A DNA stretch of 53,290 nt from Methanobacteriota archaeon (GTDB taxonomy: Archaea > Thermoplasmatota > Thermoplasmata > UBA10834), in NCBI GenBank assembly GCA_020347565.1, contig CP070732.1, forward strand, positions 1,814,890-1,868,179, written 5' to 3'. Below the pieces are notes generated by a model. The model ran no database searches. It was not told the DNA's origin and saw only the letters and a list, made by a program, of their open reading frames with translations. Below are positions 1-7,727 of this stretch, in pieces (the stretch's first letter is position 1; each line of letters starts with the position of its first letter). Position numbers and translations under genes: made by a program.

Positions 1-639
1 AGGATTCGCGTCGATTGGCTAGAGCCTGACGACGCCTATCGAGTACGCGATGCAGCCCTGGAGAGCGACCCACTGACCGCGCTCCTGGTCCACCTGGAGC
101 TAGACCTGTGCCTCAGACGCGTTGAGATAATGCGTCTTAGGCTCCAGGACGTCCACCGCGACAGGTTGGACGTGCTCGGAAAGGGCCGCATGGGTGGTAA
201 GCCCAGAACCGTCTCGCTGGTGCCTGGGGAGTCAGAAGAGTTAATCGGCAGGTATCTGGAGTATCGCAGACAGCTTGAAGGGCTCACTGACGGGCCGCAG
301 ACCGACAAGCTGCTTGTGTACCACAGGTATGGCAACCTCCATCCGTTCAAGAGGTCGGCGTTGGACAACCGACTGAAGGCCTTGCAGAAGGAGACAGGCA
401 TAGCGTTCCTTGGGCACCATACGCTCAGGAGAACGGGTGGCCGCTTGATGTGGCTCGCAGGAGTGCCGATAGAGACGATTGCGAGCATCTACGGGCATGA
501 GTCGACTGAGATGACCCTGCGTTACATCGGGGTCAATCTAGGTGACCAATGCAAGGCTTTCGAGATGGTGCGGAATCAGCGTATCCAGATGCAGAAAACG
601 GCAGAAAATGTACCTTTTGCGACCGTGCCAGATGTTTGA
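1..639 (+). CDS. Tyrosine site-specific recombinase (integrase), 5'-truncated by window
   Basis: The reading frame is open from the first base to a TGA at 637-639, giving the last 212 residues of a tyrosine recombinase; the N-terminus lies outside the window. The catalytic set is visible: an Arg in LCLRRVEIMRL, a Lys in GKGRMGGK, HTLRR (His-x-x-Arg), GHES (His) and a Tyr in TLRYIG. Such enzymes cut and rejoin DNA through a 3'-phosphotyrosine. The gene converges on a tRNA-Ala gene, its stop codon one base from the tRNA 3' end. This is the arrangement expected at the edge of an element integrated at a tRNA 3' end. A chromosomal Xer-type resolvase is the alternative. The family is certain; the integrative-element role is inferred from context. 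Confidence 0.9.
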   Translation, partial: RIRVDWLEPDDAYRVRDAALESDPLTALLVHLELDLCLRRVEIMRLRLQDVHRDRLDVLGKGRMGGKPRTVSLVPGESEELIGRYLEYRRQLEGLTDGPQTDKLLVYHRYGNLHPFKRSALDNRLKALQKETGIAFLGHHTLRRTGGRLMWLAGVPIETIASIYGHESTEMTLRYIGVNLGDQCKAFEMVRNQRIQMQKTAENVPFATVPDV

Positions 640-640
640 G

Positions 641-712
641 TGGACCCTGTGGGATTTGAACCCACGGCCTCTTCCTTGCGAAGGAAGCGATCTTCCACTG
701 ATCTAAGGGCCC
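641..712 (-). tRNA. tRNA-Ala (anticodon CGC)
   Basis: A complete 72-nt cloverleaf on the minus strand. The acceptor stem GGGCCCT/AGGGTCC contains the G3-U70 pair that is the alanine identity element. The D arm is GATC/GATC, the anticodon stem CTTCC/GGAAG encloses the loop TTCGCAA (anticodon CGC), and the T arm is GTGGG-TTCAAAT-CCCAC. There is no intron and CCA is not encoded. The 3' end faces the integrase gene. Confidence 0.96.
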
Positions 713-740
713 TCTGCGGGTCTGACAGAAATTCGGAGGC

Positions 741-748
741 GTATTTCT
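741..748 (-). promoter_or_regulatory. TATA box for tRNA-Ala
   Basis: On the minus strand AGAAATAC lies 29-36 bases upstream of the tRNA-Ala 5' end, the spacing expected of an archaeal TATA element. Confidence 0.5.
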
Positions 749-756
749 AGCTTTGC

Positions 757-2094
757 CTATGAAACGATTCTCAGCACATTGTCTATGGTTTCGCCCGCGC
801 TCCCGAGGTACGACCTCGGATCGAGTGCCGAATCCAGCTCGGAGTCTGTCATCATGCCCGACACCTTCTCGTTTGACATGAGATGCGATCTGAAGTCCTC
901 GCACGCTTTCTGCGCATCCATGCAGCACCTGCGGATGAGCTCGTGTGCCTCTTGCCGTCCCATGCCCTTCGATACCAGAGCCATCATGACCGACTCGGCC
1001 ATTATGACGCTGCCGGCCCTCCTAAGGTTCTCTTCCATCCTTTCCCTGTTCAGGACGAGCTCACTGAACATCCTGTCCGTCTTCGTGATGACGTCATCGA
1101 GCAGCACGAACGAATGTGGGATAGTGAACCGCTCGGCGGAGGAGTTGGTAAGGTCACGCTCGTGCCAAAGTACGGCGCTTTCCATGGCGGGGACCATGAA
1201 CCCACGCACGATTCGGGCGAGGCCGCAGATGTTCTCCGCCGTCACGGGATTGCGCTTGTGCGCCATCGTCGAGCTGCCCACCTGAACGGCGTCATCGAAC
1301 GGCTCGGATATCTCGCCTATCTCTCCCCTCTGAAGGTTCCTGACCTCGGTGGCGAACTTCTCGATGGACGTGGCGATGTTGGCGAGAACGGCCGTCAGCT
1401 CGACATAGCGGTCCCTATCGACGATCTGCGTGGGACCTTCCTCGACGCCGAGCTTGAGATGCTCCATGACCGTCTTCTGTATGTCCAGGGCTTTTGGGCC
1501 CAGGCCAGCCCCTGTACCGACAGCTCCGCTCATCTTGCCGACGAGTATCCTGGGTCTGCACTCCTTCAGCCTCTCCTCGTGCCTGTGCATCTCCAGAGCG
1601 TAGTTCGCCATCTTGAGTCCGAAGGTGATGGGGAGGGCGTACTGGCCGTGCGTCCGACCGATCATGATAGTGTCCCTGTTTTCCCTCGCCTTCGCGGCGA
1701 AAGTGCGTTTCAGAGCTGCGACGTCTTGCTCGAGGAGGTCCAGCGCGTCCCGCAGCTGGAGCGCGGCGGCCGTGTCGAGTATGTCGTTCGAGGTGGCGCC
1801 TAGATGGACGAACTTGCCGCTCTCCCCTGACTGCTCGCTGAGAGCTCTGATTACGGCGGTCATCTCGTGGTTGATCTGCGCGTCGATCTCCCTTACCCGC
1901 GACAGCTTCACGTACTTCGTTGAGGCGGTCCTGGTGAGCGTGTCGGCGTGCTCCTGTCTGATGTTGCCGACCTCGGCGTGAGCGGAGGCGAGCGCCGCCT
2001 CGACGTCGAGCAACCGTTGAAGCCTGTTCTCCTCCTCGAAGATGGCCTTCATATCCTCACGGCCATACCTGAAGTCCAAAGGGCAAACTGGCAT
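757..2094 (-). CDS. purB: Adenylosuccinate lyase
   Basis: This cytosolic purine-biosynthesis enzyme cleaves SAICAR to AICAR plus fumarate, and adenylosuccinate to AMP plus fumarate. The 445-residue protein belongs to the fumarase/aspartase superfamily. The signature SSTMAHKRNP is intact around residue 280, and the N-terminal MPVCPLDFRYG matches the usual archaeal PurB start. I therefore chose the ATG at 2094 over an in-frame GTG three codons upstream. The C-terminal helical domain is complete. It stands alone between tRNA-Ala and a divergent regulator gene, with no other purine gene nearby. Confidence 0.96.
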   Translation of the reverse strand: MPVCPLDFRYGREDMKAIFEEENRLQRLLDVEAALASAHAEVGNIRQEHADTLTRTASTKYVKLSRVREIDAQINHEMTAVIRALSEQSGESGKFVHLGATSNDILDTAAALQLRDALDLLEQDVAALKRTFAAKARENRDTIMIGRTHGQYALPITFGLKMANYALEMHRHEERLKECRPRILVGKMSGAVGTGAGLGPKALDIQKTVMEHLKLGVEEGPTQIVDRDRYVELTAVLANIATSIEKFATEVRNLQRGEIGEISEPFDDAVQVGSSTMAHKRNPVTAENICGLARIVRGFMVPAMESAVLWHERDLTNSSAERFTIPHSFVLLDDVITKTDRMFSELVLNRERMEENLRRAGSVIMAESVMMALVSKGMGRQEAHELIRRCCMDAQKACEDFRSHLMSNEKVSGMMTDSELDSALDPRSYLGSAGETIDNVLRIVS

Positions 2095-2214
2095 GTGGGC
2101 CACGTCCTGGAGTAGATATGTCGTAGGCAGATAACTCTTTCGCGGAAGGGCGGACGCTGAGACGCAAGTCGTTCCTGCGAAGCCAAACAGGTGTTCTCTG
2201 CCGCCCTTCTACAG

Positions 2215-2230
2215 TTATCATCACTGATAA
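2215..2230. promoter_or_regulatory. Perfect 6-4-6 inverted repeat, possible operator
   Basis: TTATCA-TCAC-TGATAA is a perfect palindrome with a 4-base spacer. It sits 16 bases before the TATA-like element of the wHTH gene at 2283 and in the region shared with the divergent purB. Position suggests autoregulation; no binding data can be read from sequence. Confidence 0.4.
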
Positions 2231-2245
2231 CCTGAAGAAAACCTG

Positions 2246-2253
2246 CTTAAATG
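2246..2253 (+). promoter_or_regulatory. TATA-like element for wHTH gene
   Basis: CTTAAATG lies about 30 bases before the chosen ATG, preceded by a purine-rich GAAGAAAACC that could serve as BRE. Transcription would start at about 2276, giving a very short leader. Confidence 0.45.
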
Positions 2254-2282
2254 CTGTGAGGGCTCATTCTACGTGGAGCGCA

Positions 2283-2651
2283 ATGACCCCTGATGAGAAG
2301 CATAAGGCGGTTTCGAGGCTGATCGCCGATGACTATTCACAGAAGATCCTCGCGTACACGTACACATCCGCGATGTCCGCCCAGCGCCTCAGCAGGACCT
2401 GCAGGATTCCGATAGCCGCCTGTTATCGGCGCATCCACGAGCTCGAGCAGGCAGGACTTCTCACTGTGGACCGCGAGAAGGAGGTCTACAAGGGCCGCAA
2501 GGTGAGGCTTTACAGGTGCAGACTCAGGTCAGCCGTCCTGAGGTTCGCCAACGGCAAGTTCGTGGTCAAGTTCGACGTCTTCCCAGACAACGGCGTCGAC
2601 GCCGGCGGCACACCCGCTGCCGAAGGCGTGATGGCCGATACGTTACCTTAG
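2283..2651 (+). CDS. Small winged-helix (ArsR-like) transcription regulator
   Basis: A 122-residue DNA-binding protein. A helix-turn-helix around residues 25-65 contains SAQRLSRTCRIPIAACYRRI followed by the wing-like ELEQAGLL segment. The C-terminus is short, beta-rich and of unknown ligand. The ATG at 2283 is preferred because GGAG (2275-2278) precedes it; an upstream GTG at 2256 has no such site. It shares the IP-AACYRRI helix with the regulator at 7303-7695, so the two are paralogues. Its stop overlaps the trmY stop tail to tail by 9 bp. Targets are unknown; the palindrome at 2215-2230 makes self-regulation plausible. Confidence 0.8.
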   Translation: MTPDEKHKAVSRLIADDYSQKILAYTYTSAMSAQRLSRTCRIPIAACYRRIHELEQAGLLTVDREKEVYKGRKVRLYRCRLRSAVLRFANGKFVVKFDVFPDNGVDAGGTPAAEGVMADTLP

Positions 2652-3242
2652 CGACGCGTTCCTTCTTCTGTCAAGCTCGTTGTTTACGACAGTGAGGCAA
2701 TGGTCCGCATGATAGCTAATCGGCCCGAGTGATATCTTCTTCGGCGAGTACTCCATCAGCGTCTTCTCCTCCTCATCCGTGAGGTCCTGGTCGTCGCCGA
2801 GGACGAAGGTGTTGTCATCCCCAAAGGCGCACTGGCGGACGTCCTCGCCATCCTCCTTGAGATAGTGCATTTGGGACTCCTTCGATATGTTCGAGAGCAC
2901 CTCGGAATAGCTCCGCTCCGAGACATAGATGCCAGGTGAGGTGCGCTTCTCGCCGCTTGGGCGCTGCAGAAGCGCGTTTCTTATCAGCGCCGCGGTGCTC
3001 CTCTCGTCCGGGTTCAGGTACTTCACCTCCGAGCCCACGATCCGGACAGTCTTCGGGGGGCGCGGCTCGCCCAGAAGCATCAGGGTTATCTCGACGTCGC
3101 GGCGTATGTCGTGCGAGATGAAGAACGCGGAGTTGACACATCTGAGGAGTATGTCGAGCCTGCCGGTCGACCCGCTCAGGTCATCCAGCTTGAAGTCCGC
3201 GGAAGTGATCGCCCTGTGGCCGAGGACAACGAACCGTCTCAA
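2643..3242 (-). CDS. trmY: tRNA (pseudouridine(54)-N1)-methyltransferase
   Basis: TrmY methylates pseudouridine-54 in the T loop of archaeal tRNAs with S-adenosylmethionine, giving 1-methylpseudouridine. The 199-residue protein is a SPOUT-class methyltransferase. Its N-terminal MRRFVVLGH and LDDLSGSTGRLDILLRCVN and its C-terminal SLGPISYHADHCLTVVNNEL, which forms part of the knotted cofactor site, are typical. Length is normal for the family. It starts four bases after the srp54 stop on the same strand and is probably co-transcribed with it. Confidence 0.93.
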   Translation of the reverse strand: MRRFVVLGHRAITSADFKLDDLSGSTGRLDILLRCVNSAFFISHDIRRDVEITLMLLGEPRPPKTVRIVGSEVKYLNPDERSTAALIRNALLQRPSGEKRTSPGIYVSERSYSEVLSNISKESQMHYLKEDGEDVRQCAFGDDNTFVLGDDQDLTDEEEKTLMEYSPKKISLGPISYHADHCLTVVNNELDRRRNASLR

Positions 3243-3246
3243 CCGC

Positions 3247-4587
3247 TCAGCCTCCCTTCACGTCTTCGAGGTCGCCGAACTGCTTCATCAGCTGCCGTCG
3301 CATCTTCCTGTTGCCCATGAAGCCCTTCATGGCCTTCACAGAGGAGTCGTACTGCTTGAGCAGCTCCCTCACCTGTTTGGTCGTCGTCCCGCTCCCCCGG
3401 GCGATCCTCGACACCCTCGACGACTTTATCGTCTTGGGGTTCTCCAGCTCCTCGTCGGTCATTGAGTCCATGATCACCCTGAACCGCCCAAGCCGCTCCT
3501 GCGTCATCTCCACGTCGACCTCGCTCAGCCTGTCGCTCAGCCCGGGAAGCATCGACGCCAGCTTCTTGAACGGTCCCATCCCCTGGAGCATCTCCATCTG
3601 GTCGTACATGTCCCGCAGGGTGAACTTGCCGGACATGAGGCGGCGCGCTGCCTCCTCCGCCTTCTTCTCATCGACGACGCCGGTTGCCGCCTCGATGAGC
3701 GCCCTCACATCCCCCATGCCCAAGAGCCTGCTGATGAACCTGTCGGGTTCGAACCGCTCGAGGTCATCGAGGTGTTCGCCCACGCCGAGATACGATATCG
3801 GCGCGCCCGTCTCGGCCACTGCGCTCAGGGCGCCGCCCCCCTTGGCCGTGCCGTCCATCTTGGTGAGTATGACCCCTGTCAGGCCGACGGCGTCGTGGAA
3901 GGCCTTCGCCTGAGGACCCGCCTGCTGGCCCGTCTGTGCGTCGAGCACTAGGACCTTGTTCTCCGCTTCGACGGCTTTGGCGACGTCCTTGATCTCCTTG
4001 ATGAGATCATCCTCCAGGGAGTGTCTCCCAGAGGTGTCGAATATTATCACGTCGTATCCGCTGAACTCCTTCAGGGCGTGCTTCGCCACCGCCGTTGCGT
4101 TCTTCGAGCCAGGCTCGCCGTATACCGGGACGTTGATTTTCTTGCCTATCTGCGAGAGCTGGTCGTACGCCGCAGGGCGATGGATGTCCCCGGCCACGAG
4201 GCCGACCTTCATGCCCCTCTTGTGGAGGTTCTTGGCCAGCTTCCCTGCGGTCGTCGTCTTTCCCTGCCCGTACAGTCCGACCATGAGTATCCGCTGCGAC
4301 TTGGCCGGTATCTCCTTGCCCTCTCCGAGGAGCGAGACAAGCTCCTCATGTATGATACGTATCACATGCTCGCGCGAGCTCATCCCCGCAGGCGGCTTCT
4401 CCGTCAGCGCCCGCTTCTCGAGGTTCTTCGTCATCGCTAGGACGAGCTTGACGTTGACGTCGGCCTGGAGGAGCGCGCGCTGGACGTCCTTCACGACCTC
4501 TTTGACCAGGCTTGAGTCGACGTGCGAGGCGTTCGCTATCTTCCTCACGGCGTCCTTCAGCGACCTGCCCAGACTCTCCAGCACCAT
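3247..4587 (-). CDS. srp54: Signal recognition particle protein SRP54
   Basis: The GTPase subunit of the signal recognition particle binds signal peptides and 7S RNA and delivers ribosomes to the membrane receptor. The 446 residues hold the usual N domain (1-90), the G domain with G1 GLYGQGKTTT, DTSGRH and TKMDGTAKGG, and the methionine-rich M domain from about 300, ending in MRRQLMKQFGDLEDV. G1 reads YGQ where QGS is more common. The ATG at 4587 follows a TATA box at 4622-4629, implying a leader of only about 12 bases. It heads a two-gene unit with trmY. Confidence 0.97.
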   Translation of the reverse strand: MVLESLGRSLKDAVRKIANASHVDSSLVKEVVKDVQRALLQADVNVKLVLAMTKNLEKRALTEKPPAGMSSREHVIRIIHEELVSLLGEGKEIPAKSQRILMVGLYGQGKTTTAGKLAKNLHKRGMKVGLVAGDIHRPAAYDQLSQIGKKINVPVYGEPGSKNATAVAKHALKEFSGYDVIIFDTSGRHSLEDDLIKEIKDVAKAVEAENKVLVLDAQTGQQAGPQAKAFHDAVGLTGVILTKMDGTAKGGGALSAVAETGAPISYLGVGEHLDDLERFEPDRFISRLLGMGDVRALIEAATGVVDEKKAEEAARRLMSGKFTLRDMYDQMEMLQGMGPFKKLASMLPGLSDRLSEVDVEMTQERLGRFRVIMDSMTDEELENPKTIKSSRVSRIARGSGTTTKQVRELLKQYDSSVKAMKGFMGNRKMRRQLMKQFGDLEDVKGG

Positions 4588-4621
4588 GTGATCCGTCCTG
4601 TCGGCTCAAGGCAAGCGTAGC

Positions 4622-4629
4622 AATAAATA
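4622..4629 (-). promoter_or_regulatory. TATA box for srp54-trmY
   Basis: Minus-strand TATTTATT lies about 35-42 bases upstream of the srp54 ATG, giving a short 5' leader. Confidence 0.5.
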
Positions 4630-4657
4630 GCTTGTGCTGGCCCAGCCTGCATCTGAC

Positions 4658-4730
4658 AAAAAAAGGGAAGGGAAGGGCTAGCCTTGTCAGAAGGGATGGG
4701 ATGCACTCTAACAACTAGCCCAAAATTTCC
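4658..4730 (-). ncRNA. Candidate small RNA with hairpin and oligo-T end
   Basis: On the minus strand, a strong TATA box (within 4753-4763) would start a transcript near 4730. The sequence then forms a perfect 7-bp stem, GGGCTAG (4721-4715) with CTAGCCC (4681-4675), enclosing 33 bases. A pyrimidine run ending in seven T (4664-4658) follows, resembling an archaeal terminator. The loop contains TTGTTAGAGTGCA and CTGACAAGG, which look like pieces of a tRNA D arm and anticodon arm, but no complete cloverleaf can be formed. A tRNA relic, an srp54 leader element and an independent sRNA are all possible. Confidence 0.3.
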
Positions 4731-4752
4731 CAAGTGATATATTGGTGGTGCG

Positions 4753-4786
4753 GTATTTAAACTTGTCGGGAGCCGAGTTTAAATAC
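4753..4786. promoter_or_regulatory. Divergent TATA boxes in an 11-bp perfect inverted repeat
   Basis: GTATTTAAACT (4753-4763) and AGTTTAAATAC (4776-4786) are exact reverse complements separated by 12 bases. Each arm is a good archaeal TATA box, one per strand. The minus-strand arm points at the candidate RNA 4730-4658. The plus-strand arm would start a transcript near 4808, where no gene is seen before the end of the coiled-coil gene at 4890. The 302-base interval 4588-4889 holds no other feature I can support. Confidence 0.45.
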
Positions 4787-4889
4787 GTTCCACAGGAAGG
4801 CTACCTATTCCAGGCAACGGCCAGCACGCCGCTCACGACCCCCTCACGGCACTGGCGCAAACCACCGTTTCATGTGCTGCCTGTGCGGG

Positions 4890-5759
4890 CTACAGGTACC
4901 CCGATTTCTGGAGGACCATGATGTCCTCAGTGCTCAGCTTCTCGCCGCTCTTGAAACGGTCGAAGATCTCCTCCGCCTCCTTCTTGGCGACCGTCTCGTC
5001 CTTCTCACGCTTAGCCTTCCTCGACCTGTCGCGTATGCCGGCTATGAGCTTGTCGAAGTCGTGGACCTGCCTTATGTGCTCTATGTGCTCCCGGTGCTCC
5101 TCGTCAGCCGCGAGCTTCGTCTCGATGAACTTCTCCTGCGCCTGGTCCGCCTCCTTGCGCAGCTCGTCGGCCTCTTCGTAGAGCTTGAGCATCGCGTCGT
5201 GCTCGGCCTGTGCCTTCTCCGCGAGCTCCGCCACCTGCCGGTGGAAGCTCTCGGCGGTCTCCTTGGCCTCACGGGCGTCCGTCTCCGCCTGGCGCACCTC
5301 GGCGAACTGCTCCAGCTCTCGCTCCATGGCCTTCTCCTTGTTGGACAGGCTCGCGATCTGCTCGACCAGAGCGCGCTCCTTGTCAGGGCTCATAACGGAG
5401 GTCATGTGCCTCTTCTCGAGGGCCCTCAGCTCCGCCCGTATACGGCGTATCGGAACGCCATCCTTCGGCATCTTCTCGCGTCTGAGCGCCTGGACCTTGT
5501 CGGTGAGGTCGTTGAACTTCCTGTTCCACTCGTCCCTCTTGGCCTTGACCTCCTTCACCTGCGAGTTGAAGCCGTCCCTGTTCTCGCGCTTGCCGTTCGC
5601 CTCGTCTATCAGCTTGCGAACCTGCGCGTTCAGAGCGTCACGTCTGTCCGCCCACTCGCGAGTCCTGTCGTTGAGCTCGTCTCTTAGACGTTTGCGCCTC
5701 TCCGCCTCGGAGTTTTGGCGGGCACGTTTTTCCTCGAGCTCGTCAATCATCTCAGCCAT
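4890..5759 (-). CDS. Coiled-coil protein, COG1340-like
   Basis: A 289-residue, strongly charged, almost entirely helical protein with heptad character through about residue 270. It ends in a small segment (EEIFDRFKSGEKLSTEDIMVLQKSGYL-like, residues about 263-289) that looks globular. The charge pattern, length and N-terminal ELEEKRARQ start resemble the widespread archaeal COG1340 coiled-coil family, whose function is not established. The ATG at 5759 has a weak GAGGG upstream. An in-frame ATG at 5783 would add eight residues and lies about 13 bases after the predicted transcription start, so the start is not settled. Confidence 0.75.
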   Translation of the reverse strand: MAEMIDELEEKRARQNSEAERRKRLRDELNDRTREWADRRDALNAQVRKLIDEANGKRENRDGFNSQVKEVKAKRDEWNRKFNDLTDKVQALRREKMPKDGVPIRRIRAELRALEKRHMTSVMSPDKERALVEQIASLSNKEKAMERELEQFAEVRQAETDAREAKETAESFHRQVAELAEKAQAEHDAMLKLYEEADELRKEADQAQEKFIETKLAADEEHREHIEHIRQVHDFDKLIAGIRDRSRKAKREKDETVAKKEAEEIFDRFKSGEKLSTEDIMVLQKSGYL

Positions 5760-5783
5760 AGCACCGACGCCCTCAGAACACAT

Positions 5784-6227
5784 AGTCTGGACGCGAGAGG
5801 GACAATACTGGCTCCTGCTTATATCCTTTTCTGTCCAGCCACTGGCCTCGTCGAAGAGGATATGGCACCGGCTTGGTCAGCGGGTCGTTCGCCGAGCGAC
5901 GGGGCCATCGCGGCCGAGGACACTTGGGCGGGGGGTCCCCCTCCCTATCCCCTCAGGGATGCTGCGGAAAGCACCGGGTGATGCCCAGACGCTTGCCCTG
6001 GATGGAGGAAAGGGGGAGACACCAGTTAAGAGAGACCGTGTAGTCCTTGCCGCTGCTGGTTTACATTCTGCAAGGACTGTTGGAGAGGCATGCGGAAAGG
6101 CCGCTCGTGAGGATGGGCCACAGGGGCGGAGGGAGAAGGGGCCTGGCCGATTCCGGCAGATCGATCTCGCCTGCCGACTTACTGGCCTCGTTTCGGTATT
6201 ATCATGGCTGATTACCGAATCGACACG
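5784..6227. other. Gene-free, GC-rich, structured interval
   Basis: No convincing reading frame occupies this 444-base stretch. Visible structure: a TATA-like TTATAT at 5819-5824, usable on either strand; an 11-bp direct repeat ACTGGCCTCGT at 5841-5851 and 6181-6191; a 9-bp hairpin AGTCCTTGC/GCAAGGACT within 6042-6079; and GGGGGGTCCCCC near 5930-5941. Near the right end TTCGGTA (6192-6198) and TACCGAA (6213-6219) form an inverted repeat. A structured RNA such as RNase P or SRP RNA is possible by size, but I could not find the conserved core motifs of either. Confidence 0.4.
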
Positions 6228-6228
6228 C

Positions 6229-6237
6229 GTTTATCTA
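6229..6237 (+). promoter_or_regulatory. TATA box for zinc-ribbon/wHTH operon
   Basis: GTTTATCTA lies about 70 bases before the ATG at 6306, so transcription would start near 6258. This excludes the in-frame ATG at 6204 as the start. Confidence 0.45.
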
Positions 6238-6305
6238 CCAGGGGGCATAGAAGATGGCAGAGAGCCCCCGCCAGTGAGCGTGTAGACCCCCCGAGGCTGC
6301 CCACG

Positions 6306-7289
6306 ATGTCAGCGTATAACGATGAGAAGAAGAGCCGACCCCGAGGAATGGGCTCGATGCTGGGCCTGCTGAGACAGAAGAAGGAGAAGGAGCCACGCAT
6401 GGTCGCGGTGAGGGAGCAGAAGAAGACCCTCCTGAGAGTCGTCAAGGCGAAGCCGAAGTCCGTCGAGCACCGCGCTGACACGCTCCGAAGGACCGCCGTC
6501 TCCGAGCAGGAGATGAAGATCACCGAGGACGTCGTCAAGCGGGCCGTGTCGTCCGACGACCGTCCCACGACGAAGGCGCGAACGGCCTCCAGACGGACCG
6601 CAGCCGATACCTTCGAATGTCCCGAATGTGGCGCACACATACCCAGACACAGCGAGATGTGCCCGGTCTGCCACATCAAGTACCTCAGGGACGTCTGCCC
6701 GGACGCCCTCGAGGAGCTGGACAGGGCGATGTCCAACACCAGTCGCGTTCTGAGCGATCTTATCGAGATACACGAAGTGGACTCCTTGCCCGTCCTACAC
6801 TTCGACACAGTCGAGGGGGTAATGAACTTCCTCGAGGAGGACAGCGCGGAGGCTGAGTTCGTTCTGGAGTGCCCGCGCTGCAACGCTGTCGTGCAGCTCG
6901 ACGTCGACAAGTGTCCGATATGCAACACCATGCTGGAGTCCAGCGATATCGGCATACTGTCGCTGCTCAGAGGTATGGACTTCGACTGCAGTGACATGTC
7001 AGAGCTGAGCTGCCCCCATTGCGGCGAACATGTGAGCCTGGTCGATGGCACATGTCCTGGGTGCAGCTCGCAGATAGTCGACCCTGAAGGGTCCGGGGAC
7101 GAAAAGAAGTTGGTGCCCATCGTAGGCAGTGACAACATCGTGTTTGTACACATAGACCTCGAGAGGGGCGACCTGAACTACGTTCAGAAGCACGCAGCCC
7201 CCGTCGCGTTCGACCACGCGTCGATCCAGCTCGAGCAGATAGGGAGCGACGGGTTCGACCAGAAGTGGAAAGGCCTGTCGAGAATCTGA
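6306..7289 (+). CDS. Protein with three zinc ribbons, function unknown
   Basis: 327 residues. The N-terminal ~95 residues are basic and low in predicted structure. Three CxxC-x(n)-CxxC zinc ribbons follow: CPECGAHIPRHSEMCPVC (about 107-124), CPRC...CPIC (about 190-210) and CPHC...CPGC (about 235-257). Acidic, probably helical spacers separate them. The C-terminal ~70 residues have no recognisable motif. Zinc ribbons of this spacing commonly mediate nucleic-acid or protein contacts. It is followed after 13 bases by a wHTH gene with its own GGAG, so the pair is probably co-transcribed and may act together. I do not recognise a named family. Confidence 0.72.
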   Translation: MSAYNDEKKSRPRGMGSMLGLLRQKKEKEPRMVAVREQKKTLLRVVKAKPKSVEHRADTLRRTAVSEQEMKITEDVVKRAVSSDDRPTTKARTASRRTAADTFECPECGAHIPRHSEMCPVCHIKYLRDVCPDALEELDRAMSNTSRVLSDLIEIHEVDSLPVLHFDTVEGVMNFLEEDSAEAEFVLECPRCNAVVQLDVDKCPICNTMLESSDIGILSLLRGMDFDCSDMSELSCPHCGEHVSLVDGTCPGCSSQIVDPEGSGDEKKLVPIVGSDNIVFVHIDLERGDLNYVQKHAAPVAFDHASIQLEQIGSDGFDQKWKGLSRI

Positions 7290-7302
7290 GGAGCTGACGC
7301 CC

Positions 7303-7695
7303 ATGGACCCGTTCGAGAAGTTCGGCCTGGTCCTCGACAAGTACACCGCGAGGATCCTCCACTTGACCAGCGAGAGGGCCCTCAACGCCACGGAGCTCAG
7401 CAACGCCATAGGCATCCCGCCCGCCGCGTGCTACAGACGCATAAGAGCGCTGAAGGGCGCGGGACTTCTGAAGGAGGATTCGAAGGTGATGTCCGAAGGC
7501 GGGAAGTCGGTGTCGGCCTACCGCTCCACCATCGACAACGCCGAGGTCGTGCTGCAGGATGGGAGGCTCAGGATACGCATGATGGTCGATGGCGAGGCGA
7601 GCCGGGACGAGAAGGACTTCTCGACTGAGGCTTCGATGCTCTGGTGGCAGAAGAAGAGCGATGACAGGTCCGATCCGGAGGAGCCTGACGGCTGA
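7303..7695 (+). CDS. Small winged-helix transcription regulator
   Basis: 130 residues. The helix-turn-helix is at about 25-55 (NATELSNAIGIPPAACYRRI), followed by RALKGAGLL and a beta-hairpin wing containing GGKSVSAYRS. The C-terminal half is acidic. It matches the regulator at 2283-2651 in the recognition helix (IP-AACYRRI) and layout, so both belong to one ArsR-like paralogous family. GGAG at 7290-7293 precedes the ATG by about nine bases. It is the second gene of the zinc-ribbon operon. Ligand and targets cannot be told from sequence. Confidence 0.8.
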   Translation: MDPFEKFGLVLDKYTARILHLTSERALNATELSNAIGIPPAACYRRIRALKGAGLLKEDSKVMSEGGKSVSAYRSTIDNAEVVLQDGRLRIRMMVDGEASRDEKDFSTEASMLWWQKKSDDRSDPEEPDG

Positions 7696-7727
7696 CCTCT
7701 TCTTCGTCCCCGAGAAACCGATGATGC

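Noticed and set aside
4675..4721. tRNA gene on the minus strand
   Set aside because: It has tRNA-like fragments and a 7-bp closing stem, but only 33 bases lie between the arms, with no T arm and no valid anticodon stem.
5784..6227. RNase P RNA or SRP 7S RNA
   Set aside because: Length and structure fit, but the conserved P4 sequence (GGAAAGUC with its partner ACAGAA) and the SRP helix 8 GGAAGG-AGCAGC motif were not found on either strand.
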